A stretch of DNA of 64,000 nt from Myxococcales bacterium (GTDB taxonomy: Bacteria; Myxococcota_A; Bradymonadia; REDH01), in NCBI GenBank assembly GCA_020633625.1, contig JACKDJ010000015.1:36295-100294 (forward strand). The letters are read 5' to 3'. Both the position numbers and the translations under genes were made by a program. Below the pieces are notes generated by a model, which was not told the origin of the DNA, searched no databases, and was given only the letters and a program-made list of their open reading frames with translations. Position 1 is the first letter of the stretch; each line of letters begins with the position of its first letter. Positions 40,940 through 49,558 of this stretch are shown here, piece after piece.

Positions 40940-43900
40940 AGCTCCACCGCGTAAAGCTCGAGAACCTGAACTCGCTCTATGGGACGCACGAGATCGACCT
41001 CGACCGCGATCTGCGCGAGGTCCCACTCTTCTTGATCGTCGGCCCGACCGGCGCCGGAAAGTCCACTCTGATGGACGCCGTGTCGCTCGCGCTCTTCGGC
41101 ACCACACCTAGGCTCGCGGGGCGCCACGGCGACGCGGCGACCGACGCGCGCATGGTGATGTCGCGCGGCACCGGCCGCTGCATGGCCGAGGTCGAGTTCT
41201 CGAAGATCCGGCCAAACGGAAAGCGACAGCACTACCGGGCCACCTGGGAGTGCTGGCGCGCACGAGAGAAGCCAGACGGCTTTCTCCAGAAGCCGCGGCG
41301 CACGATCGTTGAGGTCACGCCGCTCGGGATCGAAGTCGGTGCCGCCGTCTCCGACAACCGCGAGAAGTTCTACGGCCCCGCCTTCCGCGACGCGCTCGAG
41401 GGGCTGACAGCCGAGGAGTTCCGCCGGTCGATGCTCCTCGCCCAGGGCGAGTTCGCCGCCTTCCTACGTGCCTCCGAAGAGGAGCGCGCTACCATCCTGG
41501 AGCGCCTCACCTCGACCGAGCGCTACCAGCAGATCGGCGCCCGTGCGATGGAGCGGAGCCGCAGCGCTCGCGCCGCGGTCGATGCCCTGACCGCCAAGGT
41601 CGGCGGCATCGCGCTCCTCGGAGAGCACGACCTCGCAGCGCTCGCGCAGACGCTAGAGGCTGCGCGACAGACCGCTCGCGAAGCCCTCCAGGCCAACAAA
41701 CAGACGACCGCCGCGCTCACATGGGCTGTCACGGAGCGCGACCTCGCGCGAAAGCACGCCGAAGCCCTCGCCCGAGTCGCCGCCGCCGACGCCGAGTGGG
41801 AGGCACTCGAGCCTGCACGGAAGCGGCTCGCCGACGCCGAGCGCTGCGCACCCGTCGCCGAGGCGGCTCGAGCGCTCGACCGTCAGCGCCGCGAGGCCCA
41901 ACGCGCCGAGGCGGAGTGGAAGGCGCAGGCCGCGGCGGTCGAGACCGTCGCCGTCGTGGGGCCTGCCCTCCTGGCGTCCGCGACCGCAGCAGAGGAGGCC
42001 CACGCCGCCGCCGCTGCCGCCGCCGCGCGACAGGCACCCCTCCTCGACCGCGCGATCGCCCTGCAGGCGCGAATCGCCGCGCTCGGGCGCGAGGAGGCCG
42101 CCCTCCGCGCCGCCGAGCGCCGCACCGAAGACGCCACGAAGTCTGCCACCGAAGCGGCCGCGCATCGGGACCGCGCGCACCGGGAGCACGCGGTGCTCGT
42201 AGAGAGGGCAGCAACCCTCGCGACCGCGACCGCCACCGCCGCCGAAGCGCTCGCCGAGCTGCTCGGTAGTCACGCACAAGGGGGGCTCGAGGCGGCCGTA
42301 CCCGAGGCGATCCGAGCGCTGTCCGAGGAGGTCGCCACCCTGGACGCGCGGTCGACCGCGCTCGGCGCGCTCGACTCTCTCGAGTGCGTCGCGGTCTCAG
42401 CGCGCACCGTCGCGACCGAAGCCGCAGCGTCCGCGGCCGCAGCCGCGGCGGCCGCCGCCGATCTCGTCGCCCAGCTCGACCCGGCCGCCGCCGCTGAGCA
42501 GGCGGCGCTCGCCGCAGTCGAGGCGCGCGAAGAGGCCGCGCGGGCGCTCGACCGCGTCGCCTCGCTCGCGGACCGGCGCGCCGACCTCGTCGACGGCGAG
42601 CCGTGCCCGCTCTGCGGCGCCATCAACCACCCATTCTCGCACGACTTCGAGGTCACCCTCGACGCCGAGCGTGCGCAGGCGCGGGCCGCCCTCCAGGTGG
42701 CACGCGCGGCCGCCGCCGCCGCCGCCGCCGCTCACCGGGCCGCTGCGACAGACGCCGCACAAGCCGCGGCGCGCGCCGAGCACTCCGCGCAGGCCGCCAC
42801 CGCCGAAGACCGCCGCGCGAGTGCCGCCGCCGCGGCAGCCGCCGCCGCGCGCGCCGCCATCGTCAGCGAAGACGCAGAGGCCCTCGACGTGAGCGCCGAG
42901 CGCGCCGGGCTGTCCGGCGCGGTCACCGCGCGGCGCGAGGCCCTGGCAGCAGAGCGGGCGTCTGCGGTCGCGCGCCACGCCGCCATCGAGCGCGCCCGGG
43001 CTGCGTGGACGGCTGCCGAGCGTGCAGAGGCCGCCCACGCCGCGACGGTCGCCCGCGCGGCGACCACGCTCGTTGGGCTCGAAGAGAGCGTCCTCGCCGC
43101 CGGCCGACGCATCGAGGACGCCGCCGCCCTCGAGCGAGACGCGCGACGCACGGCACACGACCTCGCCCGATCGCTGCAACCCGACGTCGCTTCGCTGGAC
43201 GCCGTCGACACGCAGCATGCTCGTGATGCTGGTCCCGACACCGAGGCCGGCGAAGAGGCCGCGCCCACCGACGAGCGCCCGCCGCCGTCGGCGGTGGAGC
43301 TCGAGCGCGCGCTGCTCGCCGCGATCGGCGACGATCCGACGACCGTGCGAGCGCGCCTCGCCGCCGGGCTCGACGCCGCCGGCCGCGTGCTCGACGCGGC
43401 CCGTGCCGCCGCCGCGGCCTGGCATCAGCGGAACGCCGCGGCCGCGGCCGCGCTGGAGGAGCGCGCCGCCGCCCACCAGCGTGTCCAGTCGCAGGTCGGC
43501 GAGCACGAGACAGCCCTGGCCGACGCGATGCTCTCAGCGGGGATCCCCGACCTCGCGACCCTGGAGTCGATGACGCTCGCGCCAGACGCCCGCGACCGCG
43601 AGCGTCTGACGGTGAACCAGGCAGAGACGCGCCGCGACGTCGCTCGCGGCCAGCTCGACCAGGTCCGCGCCGACGTCGCGCAGCACGCGGCCTCCCGCCC
43701 CGCCGAGCTGGAGCCGGCCGACGAAAGGGAACCGTCGGTCGACATCGACTCCCTCGCCGCGGCTGACCGCGCGGCGGCGCTCGCCGCAGAGACCGCGCAG
43801 CAAGAGGTCGGAACATTGGGCGAGAAGCTCGCCGCTCAGCAAGACGCGCGGGCCCGCCACGCGCAGCTCCTCGCTGAGCTCGAGGGGGCCGAACGCGAGG

Positions 43901-44421
43901 CGCGCCTGTGGGATCGGATGCATGCCCTGATCGGCACCCGCGACGGCCTCGCGTTCAAGCGGTTCGCACAGTCGCTCAACCTCCAAGAGCTCGTCGACAA
44001 CGCCAACCTGCGCCTCCGCGAGCTCGCGCCACGGTACTCACTCGTCGTCGCGACCGACGACCAGGGGAACCCCGAGCTCTCGTTCGCGATCTGCGACCAC
44101 GAACACGCCGACCAGATCCGGCCGCAGACGACCCTCTCGGGCGGAGAGACCTTCCTCGTCTCCCTCGCGCTGGCGCTAGCGCTCTCGGACTATCGACAGA
44201 CCCAGATGCCGATCGAGACGCTCCTGCTCGACGAGGGGTTCGGCACGCTCGACACCGACACGCTCGACATCGCGATGGCAGCGCTGGAGCGCCTCTGCGC
44301 GGGCGGCGGCACGCAGATCGGCGTCATCTCCCACGTCGAGACGCTACGCGAGCGCATCGCGGCGCAGATTATCGTCGAGAAGGTCGGCGGCGGCCGGTCG
44401 CGGCTGCGCATCCGCGTCTAG
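40936..44421 (+). CDS. sbcC: SMC-like ATPase subunit SbcC (Rad50-type)
   Basis: About 1161 aa, slightly long for the family. Starts with TTG overlapping the sbcD stop (TTGA), giving MKLHRVKLENLNSLYG. Walker A GPTGAGKST at about 35-45. Long Ala/Glu/Arg-rich coiled coils at about 200-530 and 600-1000 flank the zinc hook CPLC (Cys about 557 and 560). The ABC signature is LSGGETFLVSLALAL (about 1065) and Walker B is LLLDEGFGTLD (about 1096). The coiled coil is unusually Ala-rich, in line with the GC content. The 3' end carries an 18-base tandem duplication across the stop codon. Confidence 0.96.
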   Translation: MKLHRVKLENLNSLYGTHEIDLDRDLREVPLFLIVGPTGAGKSTLMDAVSLALFGTTPRLAGRHGDAATDARMVMSRGTGRCMAEVEFSKIRPNGKRQHYRATWECWRAREKPDGFLQKPRRTIVEVTPLGIEVGAAVSDNREKFYGPAFRDALEGLTAEEFRRSMLLAQGEFAAFLRASEEERATILERLTSTERYQQIGARAMERSRSARAAVDALTAKVGGIALLGEHDLAALAQTLEAARQTAREALQANKQTTAALTWAVTERDLARKHAEALARVAAADAEWEALEPARKRLADAERCAPVAEAARALDRQRREAQRAEAEWKAQAAAVETVAVVGPALLASATAAEEAHAAAAAAAARQAPLLDRAIALQARIAALGREEAALRAAERRTEDATKSATEAAAHRDRAHREHAVLVERAATLATATATAAEALAELLGSHAQGGLEAAVPEAIRALSEEVATLDARSTALGALDSLECVAVSARTVATEAAASAAAAAAAAADLVAQLDPAAAAEQAALAAVEAREEAARALDRVASLADRRADLVDGEPCPLCGAINHPFSHDFEVTLDAERAQARAALQVARAAAAAAAAAHRAAATDAAQAAARAEHSAQAATAEDRRASAAAAAAAAARAAIVSEDAEALDVSAERAGLSGAVTARREALAAERASAVARHAAIERARAAWTAAERAEAAHAATVARAATTLVGLEESVLAAGRRIEDAAALERDARRTAHDLARSLQPDVASLDAVDTQHARDAGPDTEAGEEAAPTDERPPPSAVELERALLAAIGDDPTTVRARLAAGLDAAGRVLDAARAAAAAWHQRNAAAAAALEERAAAHQRVQSQVGEHETALADAMLSAGIPDLATLESMTLAPDARDRERLTVNQAETRRDVARGQLDQVRADVAQHAASRPAELEPADEREPSVDIDSLAAADRAAALAAETAQQEVGTLGEKLAAQQDARARHAQLLAELEGAEREARLWDRMHALIGTRDGLAFKRFAQSLNLQELVDNANLRLRELAPRYSLVVATDDQGNPELSFAICDHEHADQIRPQTTLSGGETFLVSLALALALSDYRQTQMPIETLLLDEGFGTLDTDTLDIAMAALERLCAGGGTQIGVISHVETLRERIAAQIIVEKVGGGRSRLRIRV

Positions 44422-44436
44422 CTGCGCATCCGCGTC
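44403..44436 (+). repeat. 18-base tandem duplication at the sbcC stop
   Basis: GCTGCGCATCCGCGTC at 44403-44418 recurs at 44421-44436; the unit is 18 bases. The first copy encodes the last residues and ends in the TAG; in the second copy a C replaces the T before the A. A recent slip is the simplest origin. The rest of 44437-44684 holds only the candidate kinase promoter. Confidence 0.8.
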
Positions 44437-44623
44437 CAACCCGCCCGGACCCGCTCCCTGCGGCGCCCGGCCTCGCCGCGCGCGGGCCCCCTCCCGGGCT
44501 GGCGCCGCCGCATACAAACACTGCGTCCGAAGCCGCCGCACCCCATGACGCCGGGGCACCACCGCGCGTCGACAGCCGGCCTCTCGCGCCCCGGTCGGGC
44601 CCATCCCACAGCCCCGCACGTCG

Positions 44624-44653
44624 TTGACACCGCCCGCTACCCTGCACTAGCGT
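44624..44653 (+). promoter_or_regulatory. Candidate promoter of the PknB-like kinase gene
   Basis: TTGACA at 44624-44629, an 18-base spacer and TAGCGT at 44648-44653, 31 bases before the GTG. Confidence 0.45.
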
Positions 44654-44684
44654 CACTCCCGTTTCCCGCTCGCGTCGAGGCCGC

Positions 44685-46484
44685 GTGGACGACAGCAAGA
44701 TCAGAGAACAAGACGCCTCCGAGCGGGACGGCGACACCAGCGAGCACGACGTCGCGAGCGCGACCCAGGCGATGAGCGGCGGTTCACCCGGCGACCTCGT
44801 CGGCCAGCTGATCGACGGCAAGTACCGCGTCGAGGCGCTCATCGGCGCCGGCGGAATGGGCAAGGTCTACCGCGGCCGCAACATCCGCACCGACAGCCCC
44901 GTCGCGATCAAGACCCTCATCCCCGACCTCGTCTCCGACGAGACCCTCGTCAAGCGGTTCGAGGTCGAGGCGAAGTCCGCCTCGAACCTCCGACACCCGA
45001 ACACGATCCGCATCTTCGACTTCGGTCGCGAGGGCACCGTCCTCTTCATGGTCATGGAGCTCCTCGACGGCTCCAGCCTCGAAGGGCTGCTCCAGCGCGA
45101 GGGACGGCTGGCGCCCGGACGGGTCATCGAGGTCGTCCGACAGACCTGCCGGTCACTCGACGAGGCGCACAGCGCTGGCCTCGTCCACCGCGATATCAAG
45201 CCCGACAACATCTTCCTCAACCGTGTCTCACGCGGCGCCGACGAAGACCACGTCAAGGTCCTCGACTTCGGCGTCGCCAAGCTCAAGGACAAGCAGTACG
45301 GCAGCGCCACGCTGACGCAAGCCGGCATGATCTTCGGCACGCCGCGCTACATGTCCCCCGAGCAGGCACGCGCGTTCGAGCTCGACGGTCGCTCCGACAT
45401 CTACGCCCTCGGCGTCGTCATGTTCGAGTGCCTCACCGGCGCGCCGCCGTTCACCGCCAACGACGCCGTCGGCATCCTCATCAAGCACGTCAACGAGCCC
45501 ATCCCGACGTTCGCCGACATCGACCCGAACCTCGAGCCGATGCCCGAGCTCGAAGAGATCGTCCGCCGCTGCATGGCGAAGAAGCCAGACGACCGCTTCG
45601 ACGACGTCCGCAACCTCCTGAACGCCCTCGACGGCGTCGCCCCGATCTACGGTCTCGGCGGCACGACCGGCACCACCTCCATCGCCCGCAGCGGGCCCGA
45701 GCAGACCCGCGCGTTCGACGACGCCCCGAATCAGACCCCCAGCGCAGGCGTCCGCTCCGACGCCTTCGACGCCCTCGGCGTCAAGTCCGGCGCCTCGCGC
45801 TACACCCTCGGCGCTGCCGCCGACATCCCGTCCGGGCCGCACGCGACCGCCGGGCCCAAGAGCCCCGTCGTCAAGATCGCCGCCGCCATCGGTGGCCTCG
45901 TCGTCCTCGTCGGTGTCGCGCTGATGGCGCTCGTCCACGAACCCGCCGCAGACCCCGTCGCAGCCACCCCCGCCGCAGAGCCCGGAGCCGAGCCCGCCGC
46001 GGCCACGCCGCCGACGCCCCCGGCGGCAGACCTCGCGCTCGTCGAGCCCGTCATCGAGGTCGCGCGCCTGCGAATCGACAGCGCGTTCACATCGGCCGCC
46101 ACCGCCGTCGCCGCGACCGTCGTGCCCATCGACCTTCGCGTGCGCCCCGACACCGCCGAAGCCGTCGCACGCATCGAGGGATCCGACGACGAGCCCGTCG
46201 CGCTCCCGCACATCTTCTACTTCACGCGCGACCCAAGCTCGCCCCCCGTGAGCCTCAAGTTCGAGGTCACCGCGCCCGGCTTCCGCGCAACCACGCAGGA
46301 CGTGCCGCTCCGCCGCTCCGAGGCCCCCGTCTTCGTTGAGCTCCGCGCCGCGCCCGCCTCCGGCGGCGGCGGCGGAACCTCGTCCGGCGGCGGAGGGCGC
46401 TCGTCTGGCGGCAACGGGCGCGTCAGCATCCCGTCTGCGCCGCGCAACACCGGACCGCTCACCGACCCGTACGGCGGTCGGTAG
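44685..46484 (+). CDS. Membrane-anchored Ser/Thr kinase (PknB-like)
   Basis: 599 aa. The kinase domain at about 45-320 is complete: Gly loop GAGGMGKV, Lys in VAIKTL, catalytic HRDIKPDN, DFG in LDFGVAK, and GTPRYMSPEQA. A linker leads to one transmembrane segment near residues 394-415 (KIAAAIGGLVVLVGVALMAL), then an Ala/Pro/Glu-rich stretch and an outer beta-domain (VARLRIDSAFTSAATAVAAT and onward) that resembles a PEGA-like or Ig-like module, ending in a Gly/Ser-rich tail. So the kinase is cytoplasmic and the sensor external. GTG start at 44685 is the frame's first good codon. Not related to the tandem kinases beyond the kinase fold. Confidence 0.92.
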   Translation: MDDSKIREQDASERDGDTSEHDVASATQAMSGGSPGDLVGQLIDGKYRVEALIGAGGMGKVYRGRNIRTDSPVAIKTLIPDLVSDETLVKRFEVEAKSASNLRHPNTIRIFDFGREGTVLFMVMELLDGSSLEGLLQREGRLAPGRVIEVVRQTCRSLDEAHSAGLVHRDIKPDNIFLNRVSRGADEDHVKVLDFGVAKLKDKQYGSATLTQAGMIFGTPRYMSPEQARAFELDGRSDIYALGVVMFECLTGAPPFTANDAVGILIKHVNEPIPTFADIDPNLEPMPELEEIVRRCMAKKPDDRFDDVRNLLNALDGVAPIYGLGGTTGTTSIARSGPEQTRAFDDAPNQTPSAGVRSDAFDALGVKSGASRYTLGAAADIPSGPHATAGPKSPVVKIAAAIGGLVVLVGVALMALVHEPAADPVAATPAAEPGAEPAAATPPTPPAADLALVEPVIEVARLRIDSAFTSAATAVAATVVPIDLRVRPDTAEAVARIEGSDDEPVALPHIFYFTRDPSSPPVSLKFEVTAPGFRATTQDVPLRRSEAPVFVELRAAPASGGGGGTSSGGGGRSSGGNGRVSIPSAPRNTGPLTDPYGGR

Positions 46485-46510
46485 CGCCCACGCGCGGTCG
46501 CGCGGTCCGT

Positions 46511-47608
46511 CTACGGGAGGCCGCAGGGGTCGCCGTCCAGGCCCGCGATCCAAGCCCGAACGAGCTCGATCCCCAGCTCGTCCCGCAGGCGGCTCGGAAG
46601 CTCGGGCATCCGCGCCTCCGGATCCAACGACGCCATCCGGAACGGCAGAATGCTGCTGTCGGGCCGCCCCGGCACGATGTCGTAGGACCGACCGCCGGCG
46701 CCCGCGCCCGCCGCAGCCGGCGGCTTGCACACGCCGTAGTGCCCCGGCTCCGTCTGGTACGCCCGGAGATCAAGCCCCGAACGACCCCCGTCGCCGCCTG
46801 GGCGGTGGCAGTGCGAGCAGTTCGCGTGCAGGTACGAGCGCGCCCGCCACTCCACCGAGGCGCTCTCGTCGCGCGGAGACACCAACGCCGCCTCCGTCCT
46901 CGTCGGCGGAGTCGAGAACACCCCGAGGGCGTCGAGGCGCTCGAGCTGATTTGCCGTCGCGTCGCCGAACGCCCGCTCGTGGTCGAGCTGCAACGAGTTG
47001 AAGCCGAGGACCACGGTCCGATCGTCGCGCGCATGACAGTCGCGACACTGGTTCTCGTTTGGAACCACGTACACCTGCTCCGTCGTCGCGCCGGCCTCGT
47101 CGACCACCTCGAACGTGAGCCGCCGCCCTGCGATCACACGTGTGGCGTCCGTCTGTGCTTCGTTCCAAACATACGTGTACGCCGACCACCCCCGCTCCGT
47201 CTCGTCGCGCACGAGCAACCGCGTCTCCACGACACGGCTCGTCTCGATCGGATCCCGACGATCCCCGGCCAGCAAAAACGTCTTCACGAGGACCGTGCCG
47301 AGCGGGAACTCCCAGTCTTCGTCGTCTCCCCGCGGGTCGATCTGGGCGCCGCGTGGCAGCACGAGGAACCGGCCCTTGTCGGCGAAGTCCGCCCATAGCG
47401 GCGACGCGGGGATATACTCAATGACGCCGTCGACGGGCTGCAGATCGACAAGAGGCGCCTCGAAGAACCCATACTCCGACAGCGTCTCGTATGGCGGTGC
47501 ACCGCGGTCGTCGACCTCGTCCGCGCAGCCGCTCCCCCAGGTCGCCAGAGCGAGAGCCGCGCCAGCCCAGGCGCCCGGACGCCGAGCTGCGGAGCCCTTC
47601 GTCGTCAA
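46511..47608 (-). CDS. Diheme c-type cytochrome lipoprotein, SO_2930/HNE_0200 family
   Basis: 365 aa. TTG at 47608 overlaps the TGA of the beta-helix gene (TTGA). A signal peptide ends in lipobox GSGC. Two CxxCH heme motifs, CRDCH (about residue 187) and CSHCH (about residue 264), indicate covalent heme binding outside the membrane. The N-terminal mature region LSEYGFFEAPLVDLQP and ASPLWADFADKGRFLVLP match the HNE_0200-type family (TIGR03806 as I recall), whose genes pair with a beta-helix protein. The pair's function is unknown; surface redox chemistry is a reasonable guess. Confidence 0.85.
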   Translation of the reverse strand: MTTKGSAARRPGAWAGAALALATWGSGCADEVDDRGAPPYETLSEYGFFEAPLVDLQPVDGVIEYIPASPLWADFADKGRFLVLPRGAQIDPRGDDEDWEFPLGTVLVKTFLLAGDRRDPIETSRVVETRLLVRDETERGWSAYTYVWNEAQTDATRVIAGRRLTFEVVDEAGATTEQVYVVPNENQCRDCHARDDRTVVLGFNSLQLDHERAFGDATANQLERLDALGVFSTPPTRTEAALVSPRDESASVEWRARSYLHANCSHCHRPGGDGGRSGLDLRAYQTEPGHYGVCKPPAAAGAGAGGRSYDIVPGRPDSSILPFRMASLDPEARMPELPSRLRDELGIELVRAWIAGLDGDPCGLP

Positions 47609-48855
47609 GGCCGCGCCTCGATCGCCTCGCCCGAGCAGGCGTATCCGGCCGCGTCGGTCGACGCGGCGTCGAACCCGCCGCAGAAGTCGAGATCGATGAA
47701 CGTCGCGTTTGGTTCTTCCACACAGTTCGTCGGCGCGTCGCCATCGCGCGTGGCGCAGCCGTCGAACACGATGTCGGGCGACGGCGTCGGGAAGACTCCG
47801 CTCGGGACGACCCGGTGCAGCGCTCCGATTGGCGCCGTCCCGTTCTCTTCCCACGTGTTGCCGTGGACCCAATTCCCCGTCGCCTCGCGGTCGAAGTTTG
47901 GATCGTCGTAGGTCCCGAAGAGCCCCGGCAAGTAGGTGAACACGATGAGGCCCGCCGTCACGTTCCCGCGGACCGTGTTGTCGCGCAGCTCGTTGTCGTC
48001 GCACGCGAGGATGATCATCCCGGACCCCCCCGGGACGTTGGCGACGATCGTGCCGGCGACGCCGAAGTTCGGGACGTTGTTGTTCTCGACGAGGTTGTCA
48101 TGGACGAGCGCGCCGGCCCCGTACTGCGACAGCCCGGGGAGGTTGAACACCAGAATCCCCGCCGTGTTGTCGTGCGCGTGATTGCGCCGCACCTCGGCGC
48201 CGTTGGAGTTCTCGATCTCGATCCCTGCAACGTTCCCCCAGGCCTCGTTGTCCTGAACGACGATGTCGTTCGACTGCCCGACATACACACCCGCGTCGCG
48301 CGCTCCGTGAACCACGCACTGCTCGATCAAGACTCCGTCGCAGCCGACCGGGTACAGCCCGTACGCCCCGCTCGTCTCGGACTGCTCGGCCGTCCACGCC
48401 ACCTCGACGCGGCGAAACGTCACGTCCTGTGCGTCATCGACGCGGATGCCGTCGCCCGGCGTGTCGCGCACCTGGAAGTCCTCGAACGTGAGCCGGTCCG
48501 ACGAGCCCTTGATGCCGTTGCCTCCGGAGCCAACCTCCTGGCCCGAGAAGTCCAGGGTCGTCAGGTCCATCCCGGCGCCGCGAAGAGTCACCCCCTCGAC
48601 GTCGATCGATAGCTCCGTCGTGAAGCGGAACTCGCCCTCCGCCAGGCAGACCGTGCTGTCTTCGGCGGCCACGATCAGCGCCGTCTGCACGGCGGTCTGG
48701 TCGTCGGCGCTCGGCTCGACGAGCTGGTCGCACCCCTCGGGGAGCTGATCTTCCGGGTCGGGGAGCTGATCTTCGGAGTCGTCGCCGCCGCACGAAGCGG
48801 CAGCAGACACCAGCACGATGGCCGCGAGAGCGCGGCGCGGGCAGACACGGGCCAT
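47605..48855 (-). CDS. Parallel beta-helix lipoprotein paired with diheme cytochrome
   Basis: 416 aa. ATG at 48855 has AGGAGG about five bases upstream. A signal peptide ends in ASC (residues AAASCGGD, lipobox). A short repeat EDQLP occurs twice from a 21-base duplication. The body is a right-handed beta-helix: turns such as VTLRGAGMDLTTLDFSG, FEDFQVRDTPGDGIRVDDAQDV, NDIVVQDNEAWGNVAGIEI and NHAHDNTAGILVF, typical of pectate-lyase-like folds (TIGR03805-type). Its partner is the coupled cytochrome downstream. Confidence 0.87.
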   Translation of the reverse strand: MARVCPRRALAAIVLVSAAASCGGDDSEDQLPDPEDQLPEGCDQLVEPSADDQTAVQTALIVAAEDSTVCLAEGEFRFTTELSIDVEGVTLRGAGMDLTTLDFSGQEVGSGGNGIKGSSDRLTFEDFQVRDTPGDGIRVDDAQDVTFRRVEVAWTAEQSETSGAYGLYPVGCDGVLIEQCVVHGARDAGVYVGQSNDIVVQDNEAWGNVAGIEIENSNGAEVRRNHAHDNTAGILVFNLPGLSQYGAGALVHDNLVENNNVPNFGVAGTIVANVPGGSGMIILACDDNELRDNTVRGNVTAGLIVFTYLPGLFGTYDDPNFDREATGNWVHGNTWEENGTAPIGALHRVVPSGVFPTPSPDIVFDGCATRDGDAPTNCVEEPNATFIDLDFCGGFDAASTDAAGYACSGEAIEARP

Positions 48856-49558
48856 GAGACCTCCTGGGCTCAACGCAGTCTACAGGGGCGCGCGGAGCAC
48901 GGCTACTCGACCGCGGTGCGGTGCAGCTCCGGCGACGGGTCCTGGTCCGCCATGCAGATCGAGGTATCCGAGATCCGTGAAACAGTCAGGTCCAGAGATG
49001 AACAAGGCGACCCGCACCGCCGTGTTCATCGACGAGCTCGCAGCGCCAAGGCAGCGTACCCGAACGCCCGAGTCCAGGCGGTCACCGACAGGCGCCGCCT
49101 TGAACTGGACGATCCGCGAGTCGGCGGAGGGGCTCCAGGTTCGAGTTGAAGAACGTCGACGTGGCACGCCTACCAGCAGCGTCGGCCGAGGTCATCCCGC
49201 GGATCCGGCACACACAGGCCGGCAGGTTGCCGCGCAGTCGGATCCGCGAATGCGAACTCGCCCCGTGGACGGATCGCCGCCTAGCAGATTCCCCCTTGAC
49301 GCCGATCCGCCCTCTCGTCACACTGCCCAAGCCGTAGCCAACCGACAGGAACCTGTCGCGTCAGAAACCAATCTGGCCGGCCGCCTCGTAGGCCTCCGTG
49401 CAATCACGGACCAAACAAGGCGGTACCGCCAACTCCCGGGGGAGAACCATGGGACAGCGCACAAGCAGAGAAGTTGCCGTAACAACCGCAACCGCAAGCC
49501 TTAGCGCCCGCGCCAAAATCACTTCTACCCCCCCCAGCAGCATAACGTAGTAGGGGCG
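48856..49558. other. 703-base intergenic stretch without a supported gene
   Basis: Both strands carry short open frames, but none has a ribosome site, family-like sequence or domain. The stretch 49000-49180 shows fragments that read plausibly on either strand and may be relics of a decayed gene; I cannot name one. The Pro/Arg content of the longest plus-strand frame (48818-49504) is that of a shadow. Confidence 0.4.

Noticed and set aside
48818..49504. 228-aa plus-strand frame in the long gap
   Set aside because: Starts inside the beta-helix signal peptide region on the opposite strand, has no ribosome site and no recognisable domain.
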